The notes under the pieces: generated by a model
The model's database searches: none
What the model was told of the DNA's origin: nothing
The model's input: the letters and a program-made list of their open reading frames with translations, nothing else
Program-made: the position numbers and the translations under genes
Assembly: GCF_900104785.1 (NCBI RefSeq)
Contig: NZ_LT629733.1
Span: 2,140,501-2,204,500 of the forward strand
Direction: 5' to 3'
Source: Formosa sp. Hel1_31_208
Lineage (GTDB): Bacteria; Bacteroidota; Bacteroidia; Flavobacteriales; Flavobacteriaceae
DNA length: 64,000 nucleotides
Shown: piece after piece, positions 17,790-25,698 of the stretch
Layout: every line of letters begins with the position of its first letter
Numbering within the stretch: the first letter of the stretch is position 1

Positions 17790-18539
17790 ATGTCTAAGGC
17801 TCAAAATAAACAATTGCAATTAAATCTACCAATGACACGCGCACATAAATTCTTAAAGTTTTGTTATTTTATGATGGTCTTATTACTCAGTGCATGTGGC
17901 AATGAAACCTCTAAAAAAATAACCCAAGAAGATGTGTCAACAGATAAAATCGAGGTGACTTTGACAGCTGCAGAGACATCTGGCACTATTCTATGCTTTG
18001 GTGATAGCATAACTGCAGGATATGGATTGGAGGATATCAACGATGCCTTTCCTGCTATTTTACAACAAAAGATAGACTCCCTTGACTTAAATTATACTGT
18101 AATCAATTCAGGATTAAGCGGTGAAACGACGGCTGGTGGAAAAAGTCGTATTAATTGGGTGATGAATCAAGATATATCTGTTTTTGTCCTAGAACTGGGT
18201 GGCAATGATGGTTTACGAGGCGTGCCCTTATCGGAAACCCGTATGAATCTCCAAGCCATAATAGATGCTGTAAAAGAAAAAAGCCCAGAAACCACTATTA
18301 TCCTTGCTGGTATGGAATTGCCACCAAATATGGGACAAGACTATACGAATGAGTTTAGAAGCATTTTTGCGGATTTAGCGGATCAAAATAAATTAGAATT
18401 TATTCCTTTTATTTTAAAAGATGTTGGAGGTATTGAAGAACTCAACCAAAGTGATGGCATCCACCCAACTGTTGAAGGTCATAAAATAGTGGCTAATACT
18501 GTTTGGGAAGTTTTAAAACCGTTGATTGCCTTAAAATAG
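17790..18539 (+). CDS. SGNH-fold arylesterase/lysophospholipase, TesA-like lipoprotein
   Basis: This hydrolase of the GDSL/SGNH family has block I FGDSITAGYG, block III GGND and block V DGIHP, which provide the catalytic Ser, oxyanion Asn and Asp/His. The N-terminus contains a lipobox (LLLSACGN), so the mature protein is probably a lipoprotein anchored in the envelope, unlike the soluble periplasmic E. coli TesA. The start at 17790 gives an n-region of about 35 residues; the in-frame ATG at 17832 gives a more usual lipoprotein signal of 22 residues and is at least as likely. It is divergent from the YbbA/YbbP-like ABC genes and probably acts with them on lipids or acyl esters. Confidence 0.88.
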   Translation: MSKAQNKQLQLNLPMTRAHKFLKFCYFMMVLLLSACGNETSKKITQEDVSTDKIEVTLTAAETSGTILCFGDSITAGYGLEDINDAFPAILQQKIDSLDLNYTVINSGLSGETTAGGKSRINWVMNQDISVFVLELGGNDGLRGVPLSETRMNLQAIIDAVKEKSPETTIILAGMELPPNMGQDYTNEFRSIFADLADQNKLEFIPFILKDVGGIEELNQSDGIHPTVEGHKIVANTVWEVLKPLIALK

Positions 18540-18587
18540 TTCAAACAATTTAGCCCAACAATCACAGTTAATAAATTTGTGAATCTG

Positions 18588-18595
18588 TATCTTTG
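18588..18595 (+). promoter_or_regulatory. Bacteroidota -7 box for the Crp/Fnr gene
   Basis: TATCTTTG matches the Bacteroidota sigma-ABfr -7 consensus TAnnTTTG exactly. It overlaps the most upstream possible TTG start of the downstream frame, so transcription would begin after that codon. No convincing -33 TTTG is seen at normal spacing. Confidence 0.6.
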
Positions 18596-18622
18596 CATAC
18601 TCACCTAACAGGATTCAACAGC

Positions 18623-19192
18623 GTGCAACAGATAAAAGCGTACTTAGACCAAATAGCCGCCATATCACAATCAGATTGGGATTTTTTTACCTCTAAATTA
18701 CAGCGTCGTGTGATTCAAAAGAAAGACATATTTCTAAAAATCAATACCGTAGAAAATCACATTTCCTTTATTGAATCGGGTGTTGTACGTTTATTTATTC
18801 CTAAAGAAAACCCTGAGAAAGAAATCACCTTTGGCTTTAGTTTTAAAGACCAGTTTATTAGTGCATACGACTCGTTCTTAACACAGACACCTTCGGCTTA
18901 CCAACTACAAGCACTTACAGAAACGACCATTTTAAGTATAACCTATGACGATTTACAAGCGGTTTATAAAACAACCCAAATTGGAAATCTTATTGGACGA
19001 TTAACAGCAGAACGTCTCTTTTTATTAAAATCTAAACGGGAACAAAACTTGTTGAATTTGACAGCAGAGGAACGATATATGAAATTATTTAAAGAACGCC
19101 CAGAACTCATAAAAGTAATTCCTCTTAAATATATAAGTTCCTATATTGGTGTGACTGCACAAGCGCTTAGTAGGATTAGGCGACGTTTATAA
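18623..19192 (+). CDS. Crp/Fnr-family transcriptional regulator
   Basis: About 190 residues form an N-terminal cyclic-nucleotide-binding-like beta-roll (residues 20-115: SFIESGVVRLFIPKE...EKEITFGFSF). A long dimerisation helix and a C-terminal helix-turn-helix follow (YISSYIGVTAQALSRIRRRL). No FeS cysteines are visible. The frame is open from a TTG at 18593, but that codon lies inside a -7 promoter box, so the GTG at 18623, preceded by AGGA, is chosen. It lies just upstream of an acyl desaturase gene on the same strand that has its own promoter. Control of membrane lipid genes is plausible but inferred; the effector is unknown. Confidence 0.85.
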   Translation: MQQIKAYLDQIAAISQSDWDFFTSKLQRRVIQKKDIFLKINTVENHISFIESGVVRLFIPKENPEKEITFGFSFKDQFISAYDSFLTQTPSAYQLQALTETTILSITYDDLQAVYKTTQIGNLIGRLTAERLFLLKSKREQNLLNLTAEERYMKLFKERPELIKVIPLKYISSYIGVTAQALSRIRRRL

Positions 19193-19217
19193 AAAGCATT
19201 TAATTGATTTAGGTTCA

Positions 19218-19248
19218 TTGTTTCGCTCGCAACATCACATTATCTTTG
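19218..19248 (+). promoter_or_regulatory. Bacteroidota promoter for the desaturase gene
   Basis: The -33 element TTG (19218-19220), a 20-bp spacer and the -7 element TATCTTTG (19241-19248) fit the Bacteroidota consensus very well. The expected start of transcription, near 19252-19256, leaves only about 5-10 nt before the ATG at 19260. Confidence 0.7.
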
Positions 19249-19259
19249 CAAAAAAAGTT

Positions 19260-20000
19260 ATGGTGATTGTTATTTTTGTTTTATTGCTTTGGTATGGAGG
19301 CTTATTTTTTCAGTCGTTCTTTTTGCATCGTTATGCAGCTCATCAAGTATTTACCATGTCAAAAACGATGGAACGTATAAGCTTTATCTTGACCTGGATT
19401 TTTCAAGGTTCAAGTTACCTAAGTGCATATGGTTATGGTATTATGCACCGCATGCACCATGCCTATACAGATACTGAAAAAGATCCGCATTCTCCATCTC
19501 ATGATGCTAATGTGTTTGCGATGATGTGGAAAACAAAAACGATCTATCAAGATATTAATAAACAGCGTATTCCTATTGATCAGCGTTTTACCAAAAATGT
19601 ACCGCAATGGACAAAATTTGATCTTTTTGCAAGTTCTCGCTTTTCTAGATTACTTTGGATTACAAGTTACATTCTATTTTTTGCCTTCTTTGTGACCGCT
19701 TGGTGGCAATGGTTGTTATTGCCTATTACGTTTTTAATGGCGCCAATTCATGGCGTAATTATTAATTGGTTTGGGCATATTTATGGCTATGTCAATTATA
19801 AAATGAAAAACACGAGCAAAAATCTATTCCGTTTTGATTTTTTAATGATGGGTGAAGGCTATCATAATAATCATCATAAGCATGCGAGCAGAGCTAATTT
19901 TGGTGTCAAATGGTATGAAATTGATATCACATATTTGATCATAAAACTATTGGATGCTTTCGGATGTATCAAATTAAAACCCATCACAGTTAAAGATTAG
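19260..20000 (+). CDS. Membrane acyl-CoA/acyl-lipid delta-9-type desaturase
   Basis: This di-iron membrane desaturase is about 246 residues long. All three histidine boxes are present: HRYAAH, HRMHH (followed by AYTDTEKDPHSP) and HNNHH in GEGYHNNHHKHASR. Four hydrophobic helices lie around the boxes. This fits the stearoyl-CoA/delta-9 desaturase group rather than the front-end type at the window's left edge. The frame is open from a TTG at 19218, but that TTG is the -33 promoter element, so the ATG at 19260 is chosen and the mRNA leader is extremely short. A palindromic terminator shared with the convergent cold-shock gene follows. Confidence 0.9.
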   Translation: MVIVIFVLLLWYGGLFFQSFFLHRYAAHQVFTMSKTMERISFILTWIFQGSSYLSAYGYGIMHRMHHAYTDTEKDPHSPSHDANVFAMMWKTKTIYQDINKQRIPIDQRFTKNVPQWTKFDLFASSRFSRLLWITSYILFFAFFVTAWWQWLLLPITFLMAPIHGVIINWFGHIYGYVNYKMKNTSKNLFRFDFLMMGEGYHNNHHKHASRANFGVKWYEIDITYLIIKLLDAFGCIKLKPITVKD

Positions 20001-20053
20001 CAATCGTCTAAGTCTTTATAATACTGTATGTGGTTTGATAAAGGATATAAAAA

Positions 20054-20079
20054 AAAGCCCATCACATGTGATGGGCTTT
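20054..20079. terminator. Shared bidirectional terminator (26-bp palindrome)
   Basis: This perfect palindrome runs AAAGCCCATCAC, ATGT-centred, to GTGATGGGCTTT, between the convergent desaturase and cold-shock genes. A-rich on the left and T-containing on the right, it can serve both strands. Confidence 0.8.
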
Positions 20080-20102
20080 CATAATTTAGGTTAAGCGATA
20101 TG

Positions 20103-20294
20103 TTAGATAACTTTTACGTTTACTGCGTTTAATCCTTTTTTGCCTTCTGTCAAATCGAATTCAACAATATCGCCTTCGCGAATCTCGTCTACTAATCCTG
20201 AAATGTGTACAAAATGCTCATTGTTTGAACCTTCTTCGGTGATGAAGCCAAATCCTTTGGCATCGTTGAAGAATTTTACTGTTCCTTTACTCAT
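20103..20294 (-). CDS. Cold-shock domain protein (CspA family)
   Basis: This 63-residue single cold-shock domain has RNP1 KGFGFI and an RNP2 region HFVH in place of the common VFVH/IFVH. It is a cytoplasmic RNA chaperone. The start MSKGTVKFFND is unambiguous. It has a long AT-rich leader of at least 100 bases, in line with the long 5' UTRs of csp genes. It is encoded convergently to the delta-9-type desaturase, mirroring the desaturase/csp neighbourhood at the start of the window. Confidence 0.94.
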   Translation of the reverse strand: MSKGTVKFFNDAKGFGFITEEGSNNEHFVHISGLVDEIREGDIVEFDLTEGKKGLNAVNVKVI

Positions 20295-20518
20295 TGTATT
20301 ATATTTTAATATTTAATAATACTTAGTAGAAGTCAAATATGATGCCAAAAACCATAATGACAGATTAATTATAGTTGATATGAATTATTGGGGTTCTATA
20401 ATCACTCAGTTTTACCCTAGTTTGGCCTGTTTATCACTTGTGTATTTTGAATCATGAAATATTGTGAGTATTGATAATGTCCGAGCTACGGATAGCAATG
20501 CTCACCATGATCATCGTA

Positions 20519-21241
20519 TTATTTACTCAAGGCCTTTAAAAGTTGTTCTTTTGACTTTAATAAATCATTTTGAAAAATATCAATAATTGAATCATAGCCT
20601 ACGATATATAGAAATCTTAAGGACGCTATTCTAGCCTTATGATCTTTATTATTTAGGAGGTAATTAATACAATCGTTTTTACATATAAAATCGGTTATAA
20701 ATTCGATGTACCAATCCTCTGTTTTTTCTATTTCCTTTAGATTATTAGTTGTTTTCTCAAAAATAATTTTCTCAATATCGTCAATATCCTTTCTGTATAT
20801 TTTATACGTACTACTTAAATCTATAAGTTGCTCAGAAGCGCTACTAACCTCAAGTTCAGCATTATCAACCAAATTAATAATATGGTTATCTAGGGTTAAT
20901 GTATTCACCTCAAATAAAAGGGTTGATATCAGCCCTTCTTCACCTACTTTGCTTTTATCATAAGGACGATCTAAAGTCTTAAGATACACTTGTTGCAGGG
21001 TGTCTAATTCTTTTTTAAAGTCGGAAATCGTCTCTATATCAATATCTAGTTGTTTCAATACTTTTTGTTGAAGCACGACATTAGCCCGTTTGAGCTGCTT
21101 ATCTTGGTTCCAATTATTAATGCCTAAAGCGATTAAAATCCCAATAATGACGAGTACAATCTCTCCAATAGCATATCCTATATATTTACTCATACTACTT
21201 TTCTTTAAAAATTGTAATCGTTGTTTGTTGAATATCTTCAT
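20519..21241 (-). CDS. DUF6090 family membrane-anchored protein (second copy)
   Basis: The 240-residue protein has a single N-terminal membrane helix in the family signature IGYAIGEIVLVIIGILIALGINNWNQD (residues about 21-47). A mostly helical, charged domain follows that faces the periplasm or cytoplasm. It is typical of the flavobacterial DUF6090 family, which often occurs as tandem paralogues. No catalytic residues are seen and the function is unknown. Its ATG overlaps the stop of the preceding DUF6090 gene by 4 bp, so the two are translated as a pair. Confidence 0.82.
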   Translation of the reverse strand: MKIFNKQRLQFLKKSSMSKYIGYAIGEIVLVIIGILIALGINNWNQDKQLKRANVVLQQKVLKQLDIDIETISDFKKELDTLQQVYLKTLDRPYDKSKVGEEGLISTLLFEVNTLTLDNHIINLVDNAELEVSSASEQLIDLSSTYKIYRKDIDDIEKIIFEKTTNNLKEIEKTEDWYIEFITDFICKNDCINYLLNNKDHKARIASLRFLYIVGYDSIIDIFQNDLLKSKEQLLKALSK

Positions 21242-21963
21242 TTTTTCAATCGTTCGTTTATTAATTCTAGAATTTCTTTATCTGTTTCTTTTAGCGCTTT
21301 TAACTGCGGTTCCAAATTCCCATAAATGAGCGTTGAATGAATGGCTAATCGGGCTCTATACGCATCGCTTAAATAGTAGCGCATAATTTCGGGGTTATCT
21401 AGTTTCCCCATGAGGATGTCAGCAATCCAAGGTTCATTTTCCTTGAAATACAACATATTATTATCAATATCATCTCCTATACGGTTATTCGTTGCAGTTA
21501 ATAAATTATCAAAAGTTCTATAACTTGTTAAAATTGTTGAGATTAATGTGTCCTGTTCGCTATCACGATCATTAACATACTTCTCAAGCAAGTTAATTCC
21601 TTTTTGTTGAAGCTGAAAAGGCGTATATGAAAGGATAAGTCCATAACCTTGAGGCGTTTCTGCATAGGTTTTTGCGGTAACGGTATCACTTAAAAATAGT
21701 TTGAAATATTCTTTACGTTTTTCCACATACGTTTCTAAAACCGCATGAATGATGGTGGTGTCTTGAATGAGATCTTGTTTATAAACTTGAAGATAACTAC
21801 GCAATTGATTTTGTGCATCACGCTCCTGTTTTTTATTATTGATGGTGACAGCAATTAAAATGCCAATCACCACCAAGATAATTTCTCCAATCCCATACAA
21901 GAGATAACTGGATAGCTTTTTCTTTGATAAAAATCCCATACGTTTTTTATTAAAAATACTCAT
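21238..21963 (-). CDS. DUF6090 family membrane-anchored protein (first copy)
   Basis: The 241 residues begin with a short basic n-region and the DUF6090 membrane signature LLYGIGEIILVVIGILIAVTINN (about 21-43). A soluble helical domain of about 195 residues follows. It is paralogous to the gene directly downstream, with which it overlaps by 4 bp, but the soluble domains differ considerably, suggesting complementary rather than redundant subunits. Function is unknown. Confidence 0.82.
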   Translation of the reverse strand: MSIFNKKRMGFLSKKKLSSYLLYGIGEIILVVIGILIAVTINNKKQERDAQNQLRSYLQVYKQDLIQDTTIIHAVLETYVEKRKEYFKLFLSDTVTAKTYAETPQGYGLILSYTPFQLQQKGINLLEKYVNDRDSEQDTLISTILTSYRTFDNLLTATNNRIGDDIDNNMLYFKENEPWIADILMGKLDNPEIMRYYLSDAYRARLAIHSTLIYGNLEPQLKALKETDKEILELINERLKK

Positions 21964-22019
21964 GACTATTGTCTTTTAGAGACTTAGCCCTATAAATATA
22001 ATGGAATGTTTCGATAATA

Positions 22020-22055
22020 AAAAAACACCTTTCAGACTAAAACCCGAAAGGTGTG
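22020..22055 (-). terminator. Intrinsic terminator after metalloprotease gene
   Basis: On the minus strand a 9-bp stem ACACCTTTC / GAAAGGTGT with a 12-nt loop is followed by six T. It lies 25 bp after the stop codon of the metalloprotease. Confidence 0.8.
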
Positions 22056-22079
22056 TTGTATTCAGATATCATTTTAATC

Positions 22080-24554
22080 TTATTTCGGAACTAAGATAAC
22101 GTCAATTCGTTCTACTAAATCTCTATAATGATATTTGGTTACCAGATTCACAGGGCGATTTGCTGCTGCACCCACCTGACGTTTTAGAGTATTTAATTCA
22201 CCACGCACTAAAGCACGAATATCAGATTGTGACACATTAAAATACTGAGTGCTTCGTTGCGGATTCATGTCTTCGGTCATGAGAAATGCCATACGATCAA
22301 CATAAGCTCGCTGTAAATTACGACGGAAAACATCTACATTTTTTGTTGCAGTAGTTTCGCTCATAATTCCTTTTCTCAACTCTTGAAGCATTTGCAGTGC
22401 ACTATAATTTGTAGTATCTAGGGTTTCGTGGTCGATGAGTCTTCCTAAACGATCAAAACTCAGTAAGCCATTTAAATAGCGACTTTGTAAGCGTCTCACA
22501 CGTTCTGTGTAACCCGCATAATCAATATTTTGTAGCATGCGCTTGTCTACTAGCCAAACTGGAGTTTCAAACGCGTTTTTGTGCAACCATTGCATCGATT
22601 CTTGCTGTAAGGCTTTTGGAACTGCTTCATAAGCGATACCATCTTGCTTTGGTGTAATGAGATGTTCCACTACACCGCCTACATTGCCCAATACATGTCC
22701 AATATAACGATTATAGCAGCCTAATAATTCACCATACAATTCTTCGAGATCGTCATAATCATTAGTTTGATCGCTTGTCCATTGTGGTAAATTTTGGGCG
22801 ACATATTTTAAATTCTTTAATGCGTAATTAGATGCTTTAATGGCATCATTTCCTATATCCTCAGTTTGTGAGGTAGGATCAAATCGGCTGCTTTGTCTTC
22901 CGAAGACATATCTAGGATCACCCGCTTTGTCCATAATCCATTTTTCTAAGGTTGGTAGCTCCGCTTCAGAACTCGTAGTCCCAGGAATATTGCGATAACC
23001 CCAATTTATAGCATAGTCATCATAAGGTCCCATTTGTCTGATAAATCGAATATTCTGATCACCAGGCTGTGCAATATAATTGTAACGTGCATAATCCATA
23101 ATGGTCGAGGCTATTCCGTTTTTTTGTGTGAAGTCACCACTTCTATAACTTTCTACATCATACGCTTTACTCGCACTCATATTGTGTGGCAAGCCTAAAG
23201 CATGACCTACTTCGTGAGCTATCACCATTTTCATCATTTCTCCTATCTCTTCATCAGATGTGTCTAAAGTTCTCGCTGTAGGATTTGCAGCACCTGTTTC
23301 GAGTAAGTAACGGTTTCGGTATGAACGCAAATGGTTGTGGTACCATATGATATCACTCTCAATGATTTCTCCACTTCTAGGATCGGAAACACTTGGCCCA
23401 ACGGCATTTCTAGTTTCACTAGCTACGTAACGCACTACTGAATAGCGCACATCTTCCGGACTAAAATCGGGATCTTCCTCTTTTGTTGGAGGATATTTTG
23501 CGATAATGGCATTTTTAAAACCCGCTTTTTCAAATGGACCTTGCCATAATTCGATACCTTCTTTGATGTATTTTCTTAAACTTTCTGGAGTTGCAGGATC
23601 TAAGTAATATACAATAGGTTTTACGGGTTCTACCAATTCACCTCTAGCATAAGCCGCAGGATCTTTTGGTTCTAATCGCCAGCGTCTGATGTACGTTTTT
23701 GTATCTGCTTTAAGTTTCGGACTTCCATAATCTACCTGACTAAAGGTAAACCAACCAACACGATCATCTGCAAAACGGGATTGCATTGGTTCTTCGGGCA
23801 GTAATATCATGGATTGGTTCATTTGCAAACTAATAGTTTGTGCAGCCCTTGCTGATGGCGGTGCCGATGCATTATAGGTCATGTCTTGCACCACTTCAAT
23901 ATTTTGCGGAAAGCTTTTCATCGTATTAATATAACTACGAGAGGCATCAAGATTTCGTACCTTATAAGTGGTTCGGTAGCGCGCTGGTAGTCCGCTAATT
24001 GCTTTCACATCTGTACTGTAAAACTTTGTAACATCTACGACTACTGCTGAAGAGTCTTTACTAAAAGCGGCAATATCAAAAGCAAACAGAATTGGCTCAT
24101 AATTATTAGATTTTACTGAAATACTTATTGGCAAATCGTCGTCGGCTACCGAATTATAAGAACGCTCTTTAATTAAAATTTTAGTATCAAAACGTTCCCA
24201 TACTATAAGACGCTCACCCGTTTTTGAGCCTGCATTCACATAACCTCCGCCTAATCCTGAAGGTAGTTTTGCGATTCTACTTACTAGGAGCATGTCTTTA
24301 TTAAGGTGTTCGTTTGGAATTTCAAAATAGTACTTCTCTCCTATTTTATGAACTTTAAACAGACCGTCATCGGTGACAGCATCACTAGTAATAACCTTAT
24401 CATAAGGTTTTATTTTGCCATTCTTTTTTTTAGGTGCTGGTGATACAGCTTCGGTTTTAGCATCTTTTTTCTTCTTTCTTTTGGATTGTGCCTGTTTCGA
24501 CATTGGCGCTAAACAAAGCAGGACAGTCAATGTAAATAGTATTGTTTTCTTCAT
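22080..24554 (-). CDS. Secreted zinc-dependent metalloprotease (DUF5117/DUF5118 type)
   Basis: This 824-residue exported protein has a signal peptide ending near SKQAQ, followed by a strongly basic linker (SKRKKKKDAK...PKKKNGK). The middle part contains the extended metzincin zinc motif HEVGHALGLPH at about residues 446-456, where three His bind zinc and Glu is catalytic; a Met-turn-like STIMDYAR follows about 25 residues later. The flanking regions correspond to the DUF5118 (N-terminal) and DUF5117 domains that accompany this family in Bacteroidota. It is likely an envelope or secreted protease; the substrate is unknown and no T9SS C-terminal signal is visible. Divergent from the OmpA-family gene; monocistronic with its own terminator. 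Confidence 0.9.
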   Translation of the reverse strand: MKKTILFTLTVLLCLAPMSKQAQSKRKKKKDAKTEAVSPAPKKKNGKIKPYDKVITSDAVTDDGLFKVHKIGEKYYFEIPNEHLNKDMLLVSRIAKLPSGLGGGYVNAGSKTGERLIVWERFDTKILIKERSYNSVADDDLPISISVKSNNYEPILFAFDIAAFSKDSSAVVVDVTKFYSTDVKAISGLPARYRTTYKVRNLDASRSYINTMKSFPQNIEVVQDMTYNASAPPSARAAQTISLQMNQSMILLPEEPMQSRFADDRVGWFTFSQVDYGSPKLKADTKTYIRRWRLEPKDPAAYARGELVEPVKPIVYYLDPATPESLRKYIKEGIELWQGPFEKAGFKNAIIAKYPPTKEEDPDFSPEDVRYSVVRYVASETRNAVGPSVSDPRSGEIIESDIIWYHNHLRSYRNRYLLETGAANPTARTLDTSDEEIGEMMKMVIAHEVGHALGLPHNMSASKAYDVESYRSGDFTQKNGIASTIMDYARYNYIAQPGDQNIRFIRQMGPYDDYAINWGYRNIPGTTSSEAELPTLEKWIMDKAGDPRYVFGRQSSRFDPTSQTEDIGNDAIKASNYALKNLKYVAQNLPQWTSDQTNDYDDLEELYGELLGCYNRYIGHVLGNVGGVVEHLITPKQDGIAYEAVPKALQQESMQWLHKNAFETPVWLVDKRMLQNIDYAGYTERVRRLQSRYLNGLLSFDRLGRLIDHETLDTTNYSALQMLQELRKGIMSETTATKNVDVFRRNLQRAYVDRMAFLMTEDMNPQRSTQYFNVSQSDIRALVRGELNTLKRQVGAAANRPVNLVTKYHYRDLVERIDVILVPK

Positions 24555-24749
24555 GGTTAGAATCGTTTCGTTGATTTTGCTTTAAAATTAATCAAAGCTT
24601 TAAAGATTAAATTGGATTTCACAAAATTTTAAGGTTGTCCTATTTCCGAAGTTAACACATTATGGTTCATAACTATTTGGATTTAAAAAAGTCCGAAAGA
24701 CCATTCATTTCGTAGATATACACAGAAACCAAAATTATAATAAAACATT

Positions 24750-25577
24750 ATGAAACGAATTTCAATCGTTATTTTATCGGCATTAGTTTTAACAGCTTGT
24801 GTATCAAAGAAAAAGTATCTTACTTTAGAGGAAGACCATGGTAAATTACAAAGTGAACTCACTAAAACTAGGGTTGAAAAAGAAGACCTTGAAGCAAAAT
24901 TTGCGAGTATTCAAAAACGTGTAGATAGCTATAATTCTAAAATAAATGAACTTACAAAAGAGAATGAGGCCCAACTCGTCTCTGTGGATGGTATGGTGAT
25001 TTCTAAAAACCAAAGAGAAGCCATGAGGGAATCTCTTAAGAAGGTACCACCTGCTTATATGGCAACGGCTAAAACATTGAAAGATTCAATGAATTTGGCA
25101 TTACAGTTTAATTTGAAGGCGTCTATGGATACTATTGAAGAAGATGAAGATATAGCTGTACGTATTGAAGAAACTGTGGTTATGATTTCTATTTCTGACA
25201 AGATGTTATTCAATTCAGGTAGCTACAAAGTGAGTAACAAAGCGAATGATATTCTACAAAAAATCGCAAATGTTATCAATACGGAAGAAAGTTTAGATGT
25301 AATGGTTGAAGGCCATACCGATAACAAATTGATGAAAAATACAGCTTCTATTAAGGATAACTGGGATTTAAGTGTGCTACGTGCGACTGCGGTAGTAAAG
25401 AAATTACAAAATGATTACAATGTTGCCCCAGAACAGCTTATTGCTGCTGGACGTAGTTTTTATCAGCCGTTAGTTGAAAATGACTCGAAAGAGAACAGAG
25501 CAAAAAACCGAAGAACTCGTATTGTTATTTTACCAAATATTGATAAGTTTTTCGCTATGATGTCTCAAGATAAATAA
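24750..25577 (+). CDS. OmpA-family lipoprotein
   Basis: This 275-residue envelope protein has a lipoprotein signal (VILSALVLTAC, Cys at residue 17). A Lys/Glu-rich coiled coil spans about 25-75, and a C-terminal OmpA/MotB domain (about 150-265) contains the peptidoglycan-binding signature VEGHTDN...LSVLRATAVVKKL and NRAKNRRTRI. It should be anchored in the outer membrane with the C-terminal domain on peptidoglycan, linking the two layers. It is followed by a strong terminator. The 195-bp gap to the divergent protease gene holds both promoters. Confidence 0.92.
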   Translation: MKRISIVILSALVLTACVSKKKYLTLEEDHGKLQSELTKTRVEKEDLEAKFASIQKRVDSYNSKINELTKENEAQLVSVDGMVISKNQREAMRESLKKVPPAYMATAKTLKDSMNLALQFNLKASMDTIEEDEDIAVRIEETVVMISISDKMLFNSGSYKVSNKANDILQKIANVINTEESLDVMVEGHTDNKLMKNTASIKDNWDLSVLRATAVVKKLQNDYNVAPEQLIAAGRSFYQPLVENDSKENRAKNRRTRIVILPNIDKFFAMMSQDK

Positions 25578-25616
25578 GTACTTGACCTATCGATATATGG
25601 TTTATTAAATCGTTGA

Positions 25617-25646
25617 AAGACTGTTAGAAATAACAGTCTTTTTTTT
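25617..25646 (+). terminator. Intrinsic terminator after OmpA-family gene
   Basis: A perfect 10-bp stem AAGACTGTTA / TAACAGTCTT with a GAAA loop ends in eight T. The T-tract appears to double as part of the -33 region of the next promoter. Confidence 0.88.
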
Positions 25647-25673
25647 GTTAAAATTATTTTATTCACTAGCTTG
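25644..25673 (+). promoter_or_regulatory. Candidate promoter for the haloperoxidase gene
   Basis: TTTG (25644-25647), a 19-bp spacer and TAGCTTG (25667-25673) resemble the Bacteroidota -33/-7 elements, with one T missing in the -7 box. Transcription would start about 20 nt before the ATG at 25699. Confidence 0.4.
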
Positions 25674-25698
25674 TCTTCCTATTTTAAATGCAAGCGCT

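Noticed and set aside
19218..19259. Extended N-terminus of the desaturase from a TTG
   Set aside because: The TTG is the -33 promoter element, and transcription would start after it.
25645..25698. Extended N-terminus of the haloperoxidase from a TTG
   Set aside because: The TTG lies in the T-tract of the preceding terminator, and the signal peptide begins at the ATG at 25699.
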